Source of the DNA: Ambrosia x helenae
Lineage: Eukaryota > Streptophyta > Magnoliopsida > Asterales > Asteraceae
Direction of reading: 5' to 3'
Length of the DNA: 64,000 bases
NCBI GenBank assembly: GCA_030844895.1
Contig: CM061227.1
Span: forward strand, 110,662,238-110,726,237
Part shown: positions 23,541-35,939 of the stretch, piece by piece
How the letters are laid out: the number at the start of each line of letters is the position of its first letter
How positions within the stretch are numbered: position 1 is the first letter of the stretch
Position numbers and translations under genes: made by a program
The notes under the pieces: model-generated
What the model saw: the letters and a program-made list of their open reading frames with translations, nothing else
Databases searched by the model: none
Told to the model about the DNA's origin: nothing

Positions 23541-24618
23541 AGTCGTGAATCTCCGGATTATAACATAAACAGCGGGATTGGGCCGTGATAAATCAGTAAT
23601 TCTTTCAACCCTCGGGTTAAGGATGAAAAAGGGTGTAAACTACAATAACATCAGATTGTATCGTTGGTACAATTTAAAGCAAATTATGATAACAGTCGGA
23701 TTGTGTAGTTATTACAATCTGATGCACACCGTGATAATAAGAGATTAGTCGATACAAATACGTTGTAATGACGAATCAACACCAGGTTTTATAAAAAGGA
23801 AACCGACCTCAATTTATATTGAGATTGGTAATCAGAAAGAGGACTTTTAGAAACTAAGCGTTCTAAATATATATAAACGATTTGAAATCTAAAACTCAAA
23901 AGTCTTTAAACGGGTCGGTTGGGGCAATGACCACCAATCGAGTTAGCAAAACGGGAACTTGGGCAAAACAAATAAATGGCAAATTCTTAAAATAAGGATT
24001 AGCCAAAGAAAGGAAAATGTTAGTGTAAAGCAAGGTTTGTTTATAACATTAGAGCAAACCAAGAAGAAACGAGGGTTGGATTCGGGGATGAATCCAAAAA
24101 GCTAGAAAACGGTTATGTTAAAAAGCCGGGCTAGTCTTAGAAACCAAGACAAATTACTTGTTAGTAATAGAAGCATAGACATGTATGCATATGCATGCTA
24201 CAATCGAGTATTACAGTAGATGCCCTAAGGTGCATGATAGAATGACCCCTTAAACCATTACATCATTCGGGACAATGGTAGACGGGGATAGTCGACGGAT
24301 CTAAGGAAGACCTATGAAGAACATAAGTAGCTAAAATGTCGGGTAGGGGGTAAGTATGTAGATATTGCCCCTAGTTAACCGAAATAATAGAATGACTCAA
24401 GTCATATTATGAAAGCTAAGGCTTCCATATAATAAAAGTTAGAAAGCCGAGTAAAGGGATACAAACAATAAGTATATAGTACTACTCGTTAGACTATAGA
24501 ATGTCAAGGGATTGAGCGGTGCACAAAATTGATTAGAGACACTAAGGTTCTTGGCTGCGACCAAAGCAACAACACAAGAAAGGTTTCGAGGACGAAACCT
24601 CTTTAAGGGGGGTAGACT

Positions 24619-27600
24619 TGTAACACCCCAAAACCATCCGTTCGCCTAACTACGCCATTAGGCGTGATTAGCGAAATAATAAAACGAGACTCGATCAACA
24701 AGAACTTGGGTTATGTTCTATAATGAAAACAAGCTAATGAATGTTATTATCTATGTAACGGATATAATATTAGAAGCTAGCTTGGTAAATTAAGTTTTAA
24801 TAGCAAAATGAACCGACACTAAACTTGAGGGACCAAAGTTGTCAATATGATAAGTGGGTTTTATTAATGCAAAAATAAAACAATAAAAACACACATGATG
24901 TGTGTGTGTGCGTATATACATCAGGAGAACACATCTCCTTCAACCTCCAACCCTAAACACTCAAGAACATGCTTGAATCCAAGCCAAATCAAGGGGCTTT
25001 TCGATGCTCTAGCAAGAAACAAGTCATCTAAGGCCTAATGAACATCAAGGTACCTTCTATTTGATGTAATTTGATGTTAATACCCGTTTTTGATTTGGTC
25101 AAAAACTAGGGTTTTGATAAAACGTGAAATTTATGGTTAAAAGAGGTTGCTCTAGTCTTGGGGAACCTCAAACATACCTAATTTAGTTACAAATCACACT
25201 TAATATGTGTATTTGGTTTTGATCATATGATTATGTTCATGTGTAGAATTTGGGGTTTAACCTCTAGGTTGAATCCACTCATATCTAGTAACCTTTTGTG
25301 ACTCTTAGAAGTTGTTGTATGAGAAATTTAGGCAAAATGGTCTAAATAATGTATTATGATGATGATTAGACAAATGGTTATGTTATGGCTAATCTTGAGC
25401 TTTAAAACTAAACAAATTGGTGGGTGCACACCAAGTGTTCGATTAAATGCCAAATTGGTGAACACTAGTGAAACTATGAAGTTAGAATCATGTAAGAGCT
25501 ATAAATCGTATGTGATATTGGTTTGTAATAAGCCAAGTTAATCGGATATTCTATATAAGAAAATGGCTATGGATTTAGCTATAAATGGGTAATGAATACA
25601 TGATTTATGGATAGTGAATTAAATCCATGTTATGTATTCTAATAATCAAGTTTGACATATCCCTAAGTAGGTACAAGAACTAGGGATGCAAACGGGTCAA
25701 ACGGATGCAAGCAATGCGTATGGAAGCAAGAACGGATATGAGGTAAGTTTTACTTACACCAATATACTATAACATAGCTTAAATTGTTATAAACATTAGT
25801 TTCAAATCTTGAGTGTGAGGTAAAGATAAACCCCAAGGGGTAGAATCTATTAAGTGAGTTGCCTTATGTGCACTCAATACAAAATGTGGTTTATGACCTT
25901 AATCGAGATAATGAGTTATGACCAAATGGAGAAATCCATCAAACGGGTCAACTAATAAAGATATGTGAGAAATGATGTTTTAATCCAAATTAAACCAATT
26001 GAATGGAGTCGTTAAGCATGATGTTAAATGGGTCAAGTTTGTTTCACTTGAACCATAGATAAAAACTTGGGTAACATAGCATTATGAACTAGGAGTCTAA
26101 ACGGGTCAAATGGTGATGTCCTCACCATGTGAATCCAACACTTGATGCTTGTATTCCAAGCATTAAGATTCATAAAGTTAAACGGGTCAAATGGCAAGTT
26201 ATTGCCATTTGAGTTCCGAGAAATTAACGTTGTCTATTTAGAAAGCATACAGGTAGATGCAATTGCGCGTGCATTCTTGATGTTAAGAATCATGGAGGAT
26301 AAACACAAGGTATGGATATGGGTCAAGGCCACCCGGTAAGTCCGTAGTCAAATAAACGCCTTCGGCGAAGCAACATAGGTGATAAAGTACCCACATGAAG
26401 TGTGGGTGCAAATCAAGTAAGTTATTTCCATAACTATGTCTAATGCGCGCTAAGGCGCTTAGAATCGACCACATTAGAACAATCTTGAGAAATGTTGAAA
26501 ATCTAAGTCCGTATGGACTTAGAAGTTTTTAAACAAGTCATTGAGTCAAAAACATTGGATTTGAAACAAGAAGTTTCGCCACGAATGGCTAAATTGAAAG
26601 ATTTGGTCATGAGGGGCATTTTGGGGATTTAAAGGATTAATAAAGGTTGATTCTAAGAATCTAAGTCGTAATGAAACAAATCGGACAAACGCTTTTGTTG
26701 ATTAAGTGTCTAATGACTTGACAACTCAAACGGTATGCAATTTAAGTGGTCAAAAGTTCCTTGTTTGAATTAAGGCCTTAATGGGTCAAATTGGGTAAAA
26801 GTCGCCATAAACATTCAAAACTAAGAACCGGATCATGGCGACATAAACCGGACCATAATTTCAGTCAAACAAAGGTTTATTTAGTCGGCAAGTCATTACT
26901 TAGGCTTCGGGAATCATCAAATGCGGTTGCGACATGATTCCCACGCTTAAAAGCCACCAAAATTACATCAGAAGCTTCGATCGGCCGCGCGAATAAACCG
27001 ACCGGCCGCGCGAATAGACCTGCATGTCAGCACGATCTTTAAAATTGCATATAAAATCGTAGAAAAATCGTTAGAAGGCGTTCTTTATATGCCTGGAAAG
27101 CTCTCGGAGCGTAGAACAATTCTCATTTGAAAGTCGAAGTCAGATTTCGGTTTTAAAAGGGGTAAAAGCGATCCGAACAGCTGCTGCGCATAAGTTGCAG
27201 CAGTTTGTTCTCCTGATAAAGGGCCGTTTGGCCTGGTTCGTTCCGTTTCGACGTGTAACGACTATCGTACTAGTTAAATGTTTCATTTGACCACTCACTA
27301 ACCATTCTTTGTGTAATGGTGCTAGGTAAACAAGTGATGGAAGTCCCGGAACAAGGATCAAGTCGCGATAAGAGCCGAACACGCCCGATCACTCATACAA
27401 GCTTCCGCACTAGAATCTAACGAACTCCCGTTAAAAACACAAACTTTAATACATTCTTTTTTTGTAGCAATGATGTAAAATTTATTGGAACTAAACGTGT
27501 ATGGGATTCATTAAGTTGGATTTTCATAATTTACCAAAGTTTTAATCGGGAGTGGTTTAAGTAAGGTCCAAACCCGTATGATTTGGGCGTTGATCGCGTG

Positions 27601-27621
27601 ATTACGGGTTAGGGTGTTACA
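24619..27621 (+). repeat. LARD-2 3' LTR
   Basis: Copy of 18970-21972 at constant offset 5649 with three substitutions noted; no length change. Confidence 0.93.
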
Positions 27622-27782
27622 TTAAAGCCGGTCATAATGTTCTATAATACATTAATATTTTCCTTTAAACAATTTACAACATAAAAACGATCACTTTTTT
27701 CTCTCTAGTTTGAGAATGATATTGCTATCATTCTGATATAAGAAATTAACATGTTACGTGATTACAATGTTTGTGTTCCTTG

Positions 27783-28875
27783 CAGGGGCGGATTTAGGCA
27801 CTTGGGTTGGGTTTCTGGGAACCCAGTCAGTTCGTAAATTATAGTGTTAATATACACAGAAAATTGGGAAGGAACCCATAAGATAATATTTGAGGAACCC
27901 ACACTACTAAAAATAAGAGTGCTTTAGTGGTTGAAACTCTCTCTAAAAAAACATAACCCAACCAATCCTCCGCCCATGCTCCGCCGCCTCCGGTCCGTCG
28001 TCCTCCTGCCCTCCTCCACCCAGACTGCCCCTGCTTTACCTCCTTCGGTTCGTCCTTCCCCCCGTCCACCCGTCCAACTAGTCTGATTGATGCATAAATA
28101 AATGTGGTTTTCCGATTTAGTGGTTTTCCAATTGATACAAAGTTTCTACTTTGACCTTTAAGAGCAAAGGATACATGTGGTTTTCCGATTGATACATAAA
28201 TGTTGAATTTATTGATTTTTGTTGGGGACAAAGTGTGTTATAGTCATATACTTGGTTCAAAGATAATTAGGTTGGATTTCGATTTAGTTAACTTGGTTTA
28301 AAGATATATGTGGTTATTGTTACTTGTAATTGAATTGTTGGTTTGGATGATTCACAAGTTTAGCGGACTCAAACATGTGGTTATTATTACATTAGTACAA
28401 ATATTATTTTAGTTATTGTGTATTTTTAACTAATTGAAACCTTAATTTGATATTAGGTACTTCGCAGACGAATATTTCAAGCTTTTTTCAAAGTCAACCA
28501 CCATCAAACATGAATCATCATCTTCAACTAGTAAACCCTTGAAAATAGATTTGGATAATCTTCTAGGGGAGCCCGCCGAAAGGGAGTTACTACAACAAGT
28601 TTCGGTCGAGAATGTAATGCAAAGTTTTCAAAAGATGAAAACTCGTTGGGAACAAATGTATGTATGTTCTTTTATTCTCAAAGAAAATCGTATTTATATT
28701 ACGTGCTTTAAATTTCTAATGCTGATGTTTTTCATTATTGTAGCGTATTTTATTTTGTGATGAACATTATCCGGCCCGAACCGTCAAACCGACTCGAAAT
28801 TTTTATTTTTGATAATATGAAATTGAAACACCTAAAAAGAGAACTCAGTGTAAAAAATTCCTGGATTCGCCAGTG
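27783..28875. mobile_element. Decayed hAT-like element
   Basis: Left end CAGGGGCGGATTTAGG fits a common plant hAT terminus. The right end GGATTCGCCAGTG at 28875 is a degenerate complement. Flanking 8-mers GTTCCTTG (27775-27782) and CTTCCTTG (28876-28883) match at seven of eight positions. A 60-bp stretch containing the right end is duplicated just outside (28850-28935). A short plus frame from about 28539 (KIDLDNLLGEPAERE) faintly resembles the segment before the hAT core in ZMYM1-like transposases. Confidence 0.55.
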
Positions 28876-28883
28876 CTTCCTTG

Positions 28884-29522
28884 ATAATAGTCACTCTTGT
28901 AAAAAATTCCTGAATTCGCCAGTGGTCCTTGATAAATGTATGCATGAATAAGATCAATAATAATTGAAGATAGCTGCTATATTAATTGACCATTACGTGC
29001 GTGTGGTGTGTCGGGAAATTAACACGTACATATATTAATTGAGATATGGACGGGGAGAATGAATGCAAAGGTCCAGGGTGACACCAAAGTCTTGAACAAG
29101 GTTTGTACAGTAGACAAGATGTGACACCAATGAACATCATTGGTTGGCACCGTTCCTACAAACTACAGCCTAAGTTAGCATATTGGACCTGCCTAAGACT
29201 CTATGTGTTTGCTTCAACAGTTACGTGAATGCTCTCTGTACAATCATACAGAGACAAGATGTGACAATGTATCTGGATTCGCCCCAAATCTCTAATTTCA
29301 GCACTAAATCTGTTGATTTCTTTTCACATTAGACTGTGTTGTGGCTCGCGAGCGAGTAGTCGCGAGCCACACACCAATCCACGTGGATCGCGTAAACCAC
29401 AACACACTTGGGTGAACGCTGGCGCGAGCGAGCCCACGCTAGCCTGCTCACGTGTGATGGTGAGGAGAATTCGACTCTCGGCAACAACTAGCCGTTGGCT
29501 AACGGCTAGTTTTGGCTACTTA
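28884..29522. other. Intergenic, with a strong hairpin
   Basis: No gene supported. GTGGCTCGCGA (29341-29351) and TCGCGAGCCAC (29360-29370) form a perfect 11-bp stem with an 8-nt loop. GCCGTTGGCTAACGGC near 29482 is another small inverted repeat. Confidence 0.6.
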
Positions 29523-29829
29523 GGCTGTTTGGTGTGCCTTCGGTGAACCAACTCGGGGACCTTACGTGGCATCGGCACCCAAACAAAACACCCCCCCCCC
29601 CCCCCCACGATTTAATTTCGGGGAAAACAGGGAAATCCCAACGTTGCCACCGAGTGATTTCATTGGCTTATTATTATTATTTTTTTTAATCAAACTTTAT
29701 GTAATAAAAAAGGAATGGGGATTGGGGGAATACCATTTCCAAACTTTAGTGGAGAAAATGGGGGAAATGATGTGGCACTGATGTGACACTTGAGGGAGTT
29801 GGGGGAATTATGCACCACACCAAATAGTC
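29523..29829. mobile_element. Tourist-like (PIF/Harbinger) MITE
   Basis: Left terminus GGCTGTTTGGTGTG and right terminus CACACCAAATAGTC pair at 12 of 14 positions. The 3-bp target TTA is duplicated (29520-29522 and 29830-29832), as expected for PIF/Harbinger. It contains a long C run (about 29590-29607). Non-coding. It sits just upstream of a Harbinger-type ORF1 pseudogene, so it could be part of that element's left end. Confidence 0.55.
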
Positions 29830-29913
29830 TTATTAAAAAAAAAACCATTTTAATTCATTTTTACACAAACAATTCACAAAAAATCTTCAAACGTTCAAAC
29901 TACACACTGAGAA

Positions 29914-31940
29914 ATGGATCCATCACAATGGGAAAGATGTTACCAACCGGCTTTGGAGTTCCTAGATGAAGATGGGTATGGAACGAATAACGAAATCGAA
30001 GAAAATCTTAGCCAAATGTCACTCCCGTCTTCGGATTTTCTTATTCCGGATACACAAGTTGCAGCCCCAAAAAAGCGAGGGCAAATGAGGGGTGGTTGTA
30101 GGGGTGGCATGGCAGCGAGGGGTGGTGGCCGAGGTAGCATGGCGGCGGGCAGGGGTGGTGGTAGAGGTGGTGAACCGCCCGAACAAGATGCACGTCCAAA
30201 ACGGCAAGTGACGCCGTCGTCGAATGATGAAAAAATAGCCCTTTGTCGTGCGTGGGTGGAGATTTCGGAAGATCGAAAAGCCGGTATAATTTTTTTTTAT
30301 ATAAATATTAGGGCTGAGCAATTCACGGTTCGGAACCGCTAGAACCGAGGAACCGACGCAGAACCGCTAGATCCGAACCATATTCTTGTATTTAGGGTCC
30401 GGTTCCGGTTCTTAAATTTTGGTGAAAACAGTTCACGGTTCGGTTCAGAACCGCGGTTCTGTTTAAAGAACCGCTAGAACCCAGTTAGGTTAAAACTTTA
30501 AATATTATATATAAAACCCTATTAATTTAGTGGGCTTTCTCAAGTAGTTTGTATAATGACTATCCACATTTTCAATTCCCAAGTTTAATCTTTATAAATA
30601 ATACTTTTCGAGTCATGTTAACTATATAATATCTAACAAACTTGTTGTGATAAGAGTTCCATTTGAATAATGTAATTTCTATAAAAACATAAAGAGTACA
30701 ATAAGGGGAACGAAAATAGCTTAAACTGAGAATCAACGCTTACAAATTCATTTATAGGGTGCACAGGTTGGCCTATAATGTGTATCGGATAATGATGTAG
30801 TATAACATGTGACATTGGGAATGTATGAGACATATCATTCGTAGTGTCAAAATTAAAATCATTGCATATATGCGGTTGGTATTGTGCACTTCTAAACATA
30901 TATCATAGGTCCGTAATATGAGTAGGACACCACACTTTAGTTTACTAAAGTTGCGTTTGATTTAATTGTTAGTTTTAGGATTTAATTGACAACCGGTTCC
31001 GGCAAGAACCGTTTACACGAGAATCGTTTAACTCGGTTCCGAACTGAACCGGTAGGTTTTTATACGGTTCGATTCCGGTTCTTATATTTATCACTAAAAC
31101 GGTTCCGGTTCTGTTCCGGTTTGGGTCGGTTCGGTCCGGTTATGAACCGTTGCACACCCCTAGTAAATATATAATGTTGTTACTATAATGATTTTTTAAT
31201 CCTTTTGTTATTACTTTTGTAGCCGACTATCAACGGACGAAGGTTTTTTGGAGACGAATCTGAGAAATTTCTGCGCACAAGTGGGGAGTGAAATGCGTTC
31301 CCCCGATATGATTTCTGGCCGGTGGGCCGAAATTAGAAAATTTGTGGGCTTGTTTACAAATATTCCATAACAGGAACGCTAATCGAATACGAGTAAGTGG
31401 GGCTAGCGATCTTGATGTCTATAAGTTCACTTGCGACAAGTGGAAAGATGAGGTGTTACGCAAGTACAAAACCAACAAAACGTGGGATGAAGACTACCTG
31501 TGGAGAATCCTTCGTAATTGCTCCAAATGGATCAAGCTAATTACGATTAAAGAAATGAGCGAAGGCGGCTCAGCTCATCAAAGCGGGCCAAAACTTCTTC
31601 ATCGGGTGGGTATATCTTCTCCATAAGCTCGGATGCTCACGTGGGGATTGACCTAAACTCTTATGAGGGTCTCCCCCGTCTCCCCTAGGTCGACCAATTG
31701 GAACGAACAAGGGGAAAAAACAAAGTGCCCAATGAAGTCGATACCGAATTCTCGGGGGAGATTAGCAAAATAAGAACTACGATGGAGATGACGACGAAAG
31801 CTAAAGTCGATAAAAAAGATTGAGGAACATAGACTTTTTAACGAAGGACTTTAGCAACCTCCCAATGGCTCATTGAGCGATACTTGAATGAGAACATGAT
31901 CGTTTCGTAAAGAAATTCGAAGAAGAGCAGAACAACAGCT
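29914..31940 (+). pseudogene. Harbinger-type ORF1 (MYB/SANT-like, NAM-associated) pseudogene
   Basis: Exon 1 (29914-30283) starts MDPSQWERCYQPALEF, carries an RGG-rich stretch (near residues 53-86), and ends in the conserved CRAWVEISED block of the MYB/SANT-like domain. A donor (G|GTATAA) follows. The acceptor is at 31221-31222, and exon 2 resumes in phase with DYQRTKVFWRRI, then hits a TGA. The rest of the SANT-like region continues in two other frames (MISGRWAEIRKF, then the frame from 31342 with WDEDYLWRILRNCSKW). Decayed C-terminal remnants reach about 31940. ORF1 proteins of PIF/Harbinger elements bind DNA and help the transposase. The intron is enlarged by a hAT-like insertion. No ORF2 transposase nearby. 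Confidence 0.7.
30309..31162. mobile_element. hAT-like non-autonomous element in the ORF1 intron
   Basis: Ends TAGGGCTGAGCAA and TTGCACACCCCTA with an 8-bp duplication ATAAATAT (30301-30308) / GTAAATAT (31163-31170), one mismatch. Both sides repeat CGGTTCGGAACCG / GAACCGGTTC motifs. About 30490-30960 is AT-rich and non-coding. Confidence 0.75.
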
Positions 31941-31949
31941 AGTAGTTTA

Positions 31950-32657
31950 TTATTTTTATGTTTTTTTATTAATTATGTCTTTGTAATTTTTTATTAATGA
32001 ATATTTTATGTTTATTATTTAATTTGTCTTACAAATTTAAATATTATATCACATTTAAAATATAATTAAAAAAAAACTGGATAAAACTGATGTTCACCTC
32101 TAGCCACAACAGGATCAAGTGAGTGAGCTATAACTTTATCACCCTATAATGTCAGCGATTACACGGCACAATATTAGAGGATAAAGTTATGGCTCACCTA
32201 TAGCCACAACACATGTTTTTAACTAGTGAACAAGTAAAAAAAAATATCATGCATGTCACATTGGGTTCTTGAATTTCGACCATTAACTATTAACTACTTA
32301 TTTAAAATGTAACTTGGCAACAATACACATTTGTATTTTTTTGAGTTTGGCCATCAAAACTTTTGTTGTTTCACAGACTTGACACATAACGTTGAAGCAC
32401 ACGTACGATAGCTAATGGTTTTCCTTTTTTATTTTTCCTACTTACCAGAAACACGGTGGTGATGGTGTTTTTGCTAGACACCGGAGAGGTGTAATATTTC
32501 TCGCTATTCTGATGTGGTTCTTTCAAACTCTCCGCTTCAAAAACCTAATTTTGTTAATATGTGTAAAACTCCAAGCTAATAGCACCTACAATGCGCAAAC
32601 CCACATAAAGCCTCACTAATCCACATAATAAGTCCATTAGAGGTCTGCACCTACGAA
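31950..32657. other. Intergenic, with an inverted repeat
   Basis: No gene. Arms at 32123-32140 and 32180-32197 (GTGAGCTATAACTTTATC type) pair at 17 of 18 positions around a 39-bp loop. Direct copies of CACCTNTAGCCACAAC flank them. Confidence 0.55.
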
Positions 32658-32662
32658 CTTAA

Positions 32663-32815
32663 TAAAAGTGGTTTATGGTAAATATTATTCATGATCATTG
32701 GTTACAATACAATCCCTATTATATAGGGGATGAATCAAAGAGATAAGAATGGAAACCCTAATCTATACATGGTAAATATAAATATTCTAAATATAAGATA
32801 ATACTATCTCTAAGA
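32663..32815 (-). repeat. Copia 3' LTR
   Basis: 153 bp, same length as the 5' LTR at 37249-37401. The RT/RNase H frame ends six bases inside it. Confidence 0.93.
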
Positions 32816-34294
32816 TCCCCCCGCAGTTTGAGCGGGCGCGGAGCAAACGGTTAAACTGGAGCGGAAGGACTGGAAGAGCTCTCGAGATAATCCCTTGGTG
32901 AATATATCCGCATACTGAGAAGAGGACGGAACATGTAAAACACGAATGTGTCCAACCCGAACTTTTTCACGGACGAAATGTATATCGATCTCAACATGTT
33001 TCGTGCGTTGATGCTGCACTGGATTATTCGAGAGGTAAACAGCTGAAACATTATCACAATAAACCACAGTGGCCCGTTGTAACGGGACAAGAAGCTCAAG
33101 AAGTAAGTTACGTAACCAAGTAGCCTCAGCGACTGCATTCGCAACCCCACGATATTCAGCCTCCGCACTGGAGCGGGAAACAATCGGCTGTCGTTTTGAA
33201 GACCACGAAAGGAGATTATCCCCCAAGAACACACAGTATCCACTCGTCGAGCGACGGGAATCGGGACAGCCGCCCCAATCTGCATCCGAATAAGCGACCA
33301 AGGAATGAACCGCGGATTTAACAATCCGAATACCATACGTGAGCGTCCCCTGTAGGTATCTCAAAATCCGTTTCATAAAATTGTAATGAGGATCGTGAGG
33401 CTCATGCGTGAAGAGACAAACCTGCTGGACTGCATAAGAGATATCGGGTCGCGTAAAAGTAAGATATTGAAGGGCCCCGGCAAGACTTCGATAAAGTGTA
33501 GGATCATGGAAAAGGGGGCCGTCTGTAGCACTGAGCTTACAAGACAAATCAACCGGGGTCACGCAAGGCTTGCAAGAGGACATCTTGGCCCGGTCGATAA
33601 TATCCTTGGCATATTGGGACTGAGATAGAAATAAACCATTATTTTGATGTGCAACCTTGATACCCAAAAAATGATGCAAACGTCCCAAATCTGTCATGGC
33701 GAACTCTCGTGAGAGCGACCGAATAATCTCCTGTAAGAAAGCATCCGTGGATGCGGTGAGGATAATATCATCAACGTATAATAATAAGTATGCCATGTGC
33801 GGGCCTTTGTTGTAAATGAACAAAGATGTATCACAAGAACTGCTGCGGAAACCCTGTAATAAAATATAAGTAGCAAACCATGTGTACCAAGCCTGAGGTG
33901 CCTGCTTCAAACCGTATAAAGATTTCTTTAACCGACACACATAATTGGGGCATCGTTTGTCAACAAAGCCAGGTGGCTGGTGTATAAAAACCGTCTCCTG
34001 CAAGTGACCGTGAAGAAAAGCGTTCTTGACATCTAGCTGATGGATAGGCCAAGAACGTGAAACGGCCAAAGATAACACTGTGCGTATAGTGGCCGGTTTA
34101 ACCACCGGACTAAACGTATCCTCACAATCAATTCCAACCGTCTGAGATTTTCCATTAACAACTAGACGGGCTTTGTAACGTTCCAGAGAACCGTCCGACT
34201 TAAATTTGTGGCGAAAAAGCCACATACAACGTATAATGGGACTATCCGTCGGACGTGGAACTAAAATCCCATGTTTCATTTTCCTGCAATGCAT
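32810..34294 (-). pseudogene. Copia polyprotein: reverse transcriptase and RNase H
   Basis: A 494-residue frame with RT blocks LERYKARLVVNGKSQ, QLDVKNAFLHG and YGLKQAPQAWY and the catalytic YVDD (LLLYVDDIIL). It is followed by RNase H with YSDADWGGCPDSRRSTSG and RSSAEAEYRG, and ends VPSSSQYADIFTKGLS. These copy genomic RNA to DNA and remove the RNA strand. The true N-terminal side lies in another frame: integrase-frame ENETWD and this frame's ILVPRP are one segment split by a frameshift near 34262. The stop (32810-32812) lies inside the LTR, so the PPT is also coding. Confidence 0.93.
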
Positions 34295-35939
34295 TAAATT
34301 CAGCCTGCATGGCTTGTGTCCAATTATTATCTGAAAATGCCTGGTTATAGGAAGATGGGATGGGAGATATGGTAGCGGTATGGAAATTGGCAGGTGTGTG
34401 CGGTTTTAAGGAGCCGGTTTTGGACCGGGTAGACATGGGATGTGTGTTGGTTTGGACCGTGGAAGATGGGTTGGGCTGGGAGGCAGGGGTATTGGGCTGT
34501 AATGGAGGAAAGCCCGGTGGAACGGACATGGTGTTGGGTTGGGAGGTGGATACGGTGGTTGTTTGGGCTGGTGTGGGAGGTTTGGGCCTGCGGGTATATG
34601 TAATAGGTGGTCTAGGGGCTGGTCTGTTGGGTGGTGACTTATGGGCTTGGGAAGGTTGGGCCGGAGGAGTGTGATTTGTGGGCCGATGTGGCGTAGGGCC
34701 AGCAGTGGCCGAAGGCGGGCTTGGGGCAAATGTGAATGTAGGAGGAAGTTGGTCATCAAGGAATGTGTAGGAAGTAGGTGAGGGTGGGATGGAGAATGGG
34801 AAGCTATTTTCGTCAAAAGTGACGTGACGTGAGATGTGGACTTTACCCGTCGTCGGGTCAAAGCATCGGTAACCTCGGAAATCCGGGGGATAACCAAGGA
34901 AGATGCAACGGATGGCACGTTCATGTAATTTGTGGGGTTGGGTGGCAGAAGTGTTCGGGTAACACGCACACCCAAATACTCGTAAGTGGTCATAGGTGGG
35001 GTGTCTAAGGTAAAGGGCAAATGTGGGGGTAAAGAAATTGAGGCGTTTTGTGGGCAAAATGTTGTGCAAATACGTGGCGGTGTGAAGTGCTTCCACCCAA
35101 AAGGAGGGAGGAAGTCTGGCGTGTATGAGAAGGGCACGTATGATGTCGTTAAGGCGACGTATCATACGTTCCACACGGCCATTTTGGGAGGAGGTTTGAG
35201 GACAAGAGAAGCGGAATAAGAGTCCGTTCTGTGTGGCAAAAATTTTGAACGCATTATTATCAAATTCTCCCCCCAAGTCACATTGAAAGGTTTTAATAAG
35301 GCGGTTAAATTGGGTATGGATGAGGCGGTGAAATTTAACGAAGGTGTGAAAAGTTTCTGATTTATATTTTAAAGGGTATACCCACACAAAATGTGAAAAA
35401 TTGTCAATAAGTACCATATAATATTTATAACCCGATTTGCTAGGGACGGGTGAAGTCCACAAATCACAATGAATAATGTCAAATGGAGAAAATGTGTAAG
35501 TATTAGAAGAATAAAAAGGCAAACGTTTGCTATTTGAAAGCTGACAAGAGTTGCAAAAATTAGACCGATGGTCTTTATTACAATGTAAAGTACGAGATAA
35601 TAAATCTAAAACATGAGCGCCTGGGTGACCAAGACGATCATGCCAAGGTTCTGTAATAGTGGTAAGGAAACAGGCTTGAGGTGGCAGTTCTGGTGCGGTG
35701 AATGGATATAAGTCCCCGGTGCTATTGTGGCGAGAAAGAATTCTTCCATTGCGAAGGTCCTTCAAAGAAAAACCAAACAGATCAAATTCTATAGAAACCC
35801 AATTATCACGTGAAAAACGTCTAACGGATATAAGGTTTTTAATAATTTGGGGACTGTAAAGGATTAGGGAGTATGTAGGTGCGGTTTGGTAATTTGTAAA
35901 AGGCAGTGCCAGATTTAATAATAGGAACACATTGACCAT
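34242..35939 (-). pseudogene. Copia polyprotein: integrase
   Basis: The zinc site is H-x4-H then C-x2-C (WHDRLGHPGAH ... FCNSCQLSNSK). The core has Asp in IIHCDLW, Asp in FQCDLGGEFDN (usually QCDNGGEF) and Glu in NGRVERMIR. The GYKYYMVLIDNFSHFVWVYPL block is well kept. A proline-rich linker (about residues 390-510) leads to the RT. The N-terminal residues before SLILYSPQIIKNL are out of frame with the protease; the shift is near 35865-35880. Confidence 0.9.

Larger units (their letters stand above)
18970..27621 (+). mobile_element. LARD-2: complete non-coding LTR retrotransposon
   Basis: LTRs of 3003 bp (18970-21972 and 24619-27621) flank a 2646-bp internal region. TSD TTAAA is perfect (18965-18969 and 27622-27626). 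The PBS TGGTATCAGAGCC is at 21975-21987 and a purine tract (AAGGGGGGTAGA) ends at 24618. No gag or pol domain in any frame. Three LTR differences were seen: 19367/25016, 20934/26583 and 21373/27022, each A in the 5' copy and G in the 3' copy. That is about 0.1 percent, so the insertion is young. The GAGGACGAAACCTC block before the PPT is typical of Tekay-type elements, the likely protein source. Confidence 0.93.

Noticed and set aside
27839..28231. Minus-strand 130-residue frame
   Set aside because: Low-complexity Gly/Arg-rich translation inside a decayed hAT-like element; no family resemblance.
34406..35137. 243-residue Pro-rich minus frame
   Set aside because: Alternative frame of the copia integrase linker; the integrase frame carries the conserved motifs.
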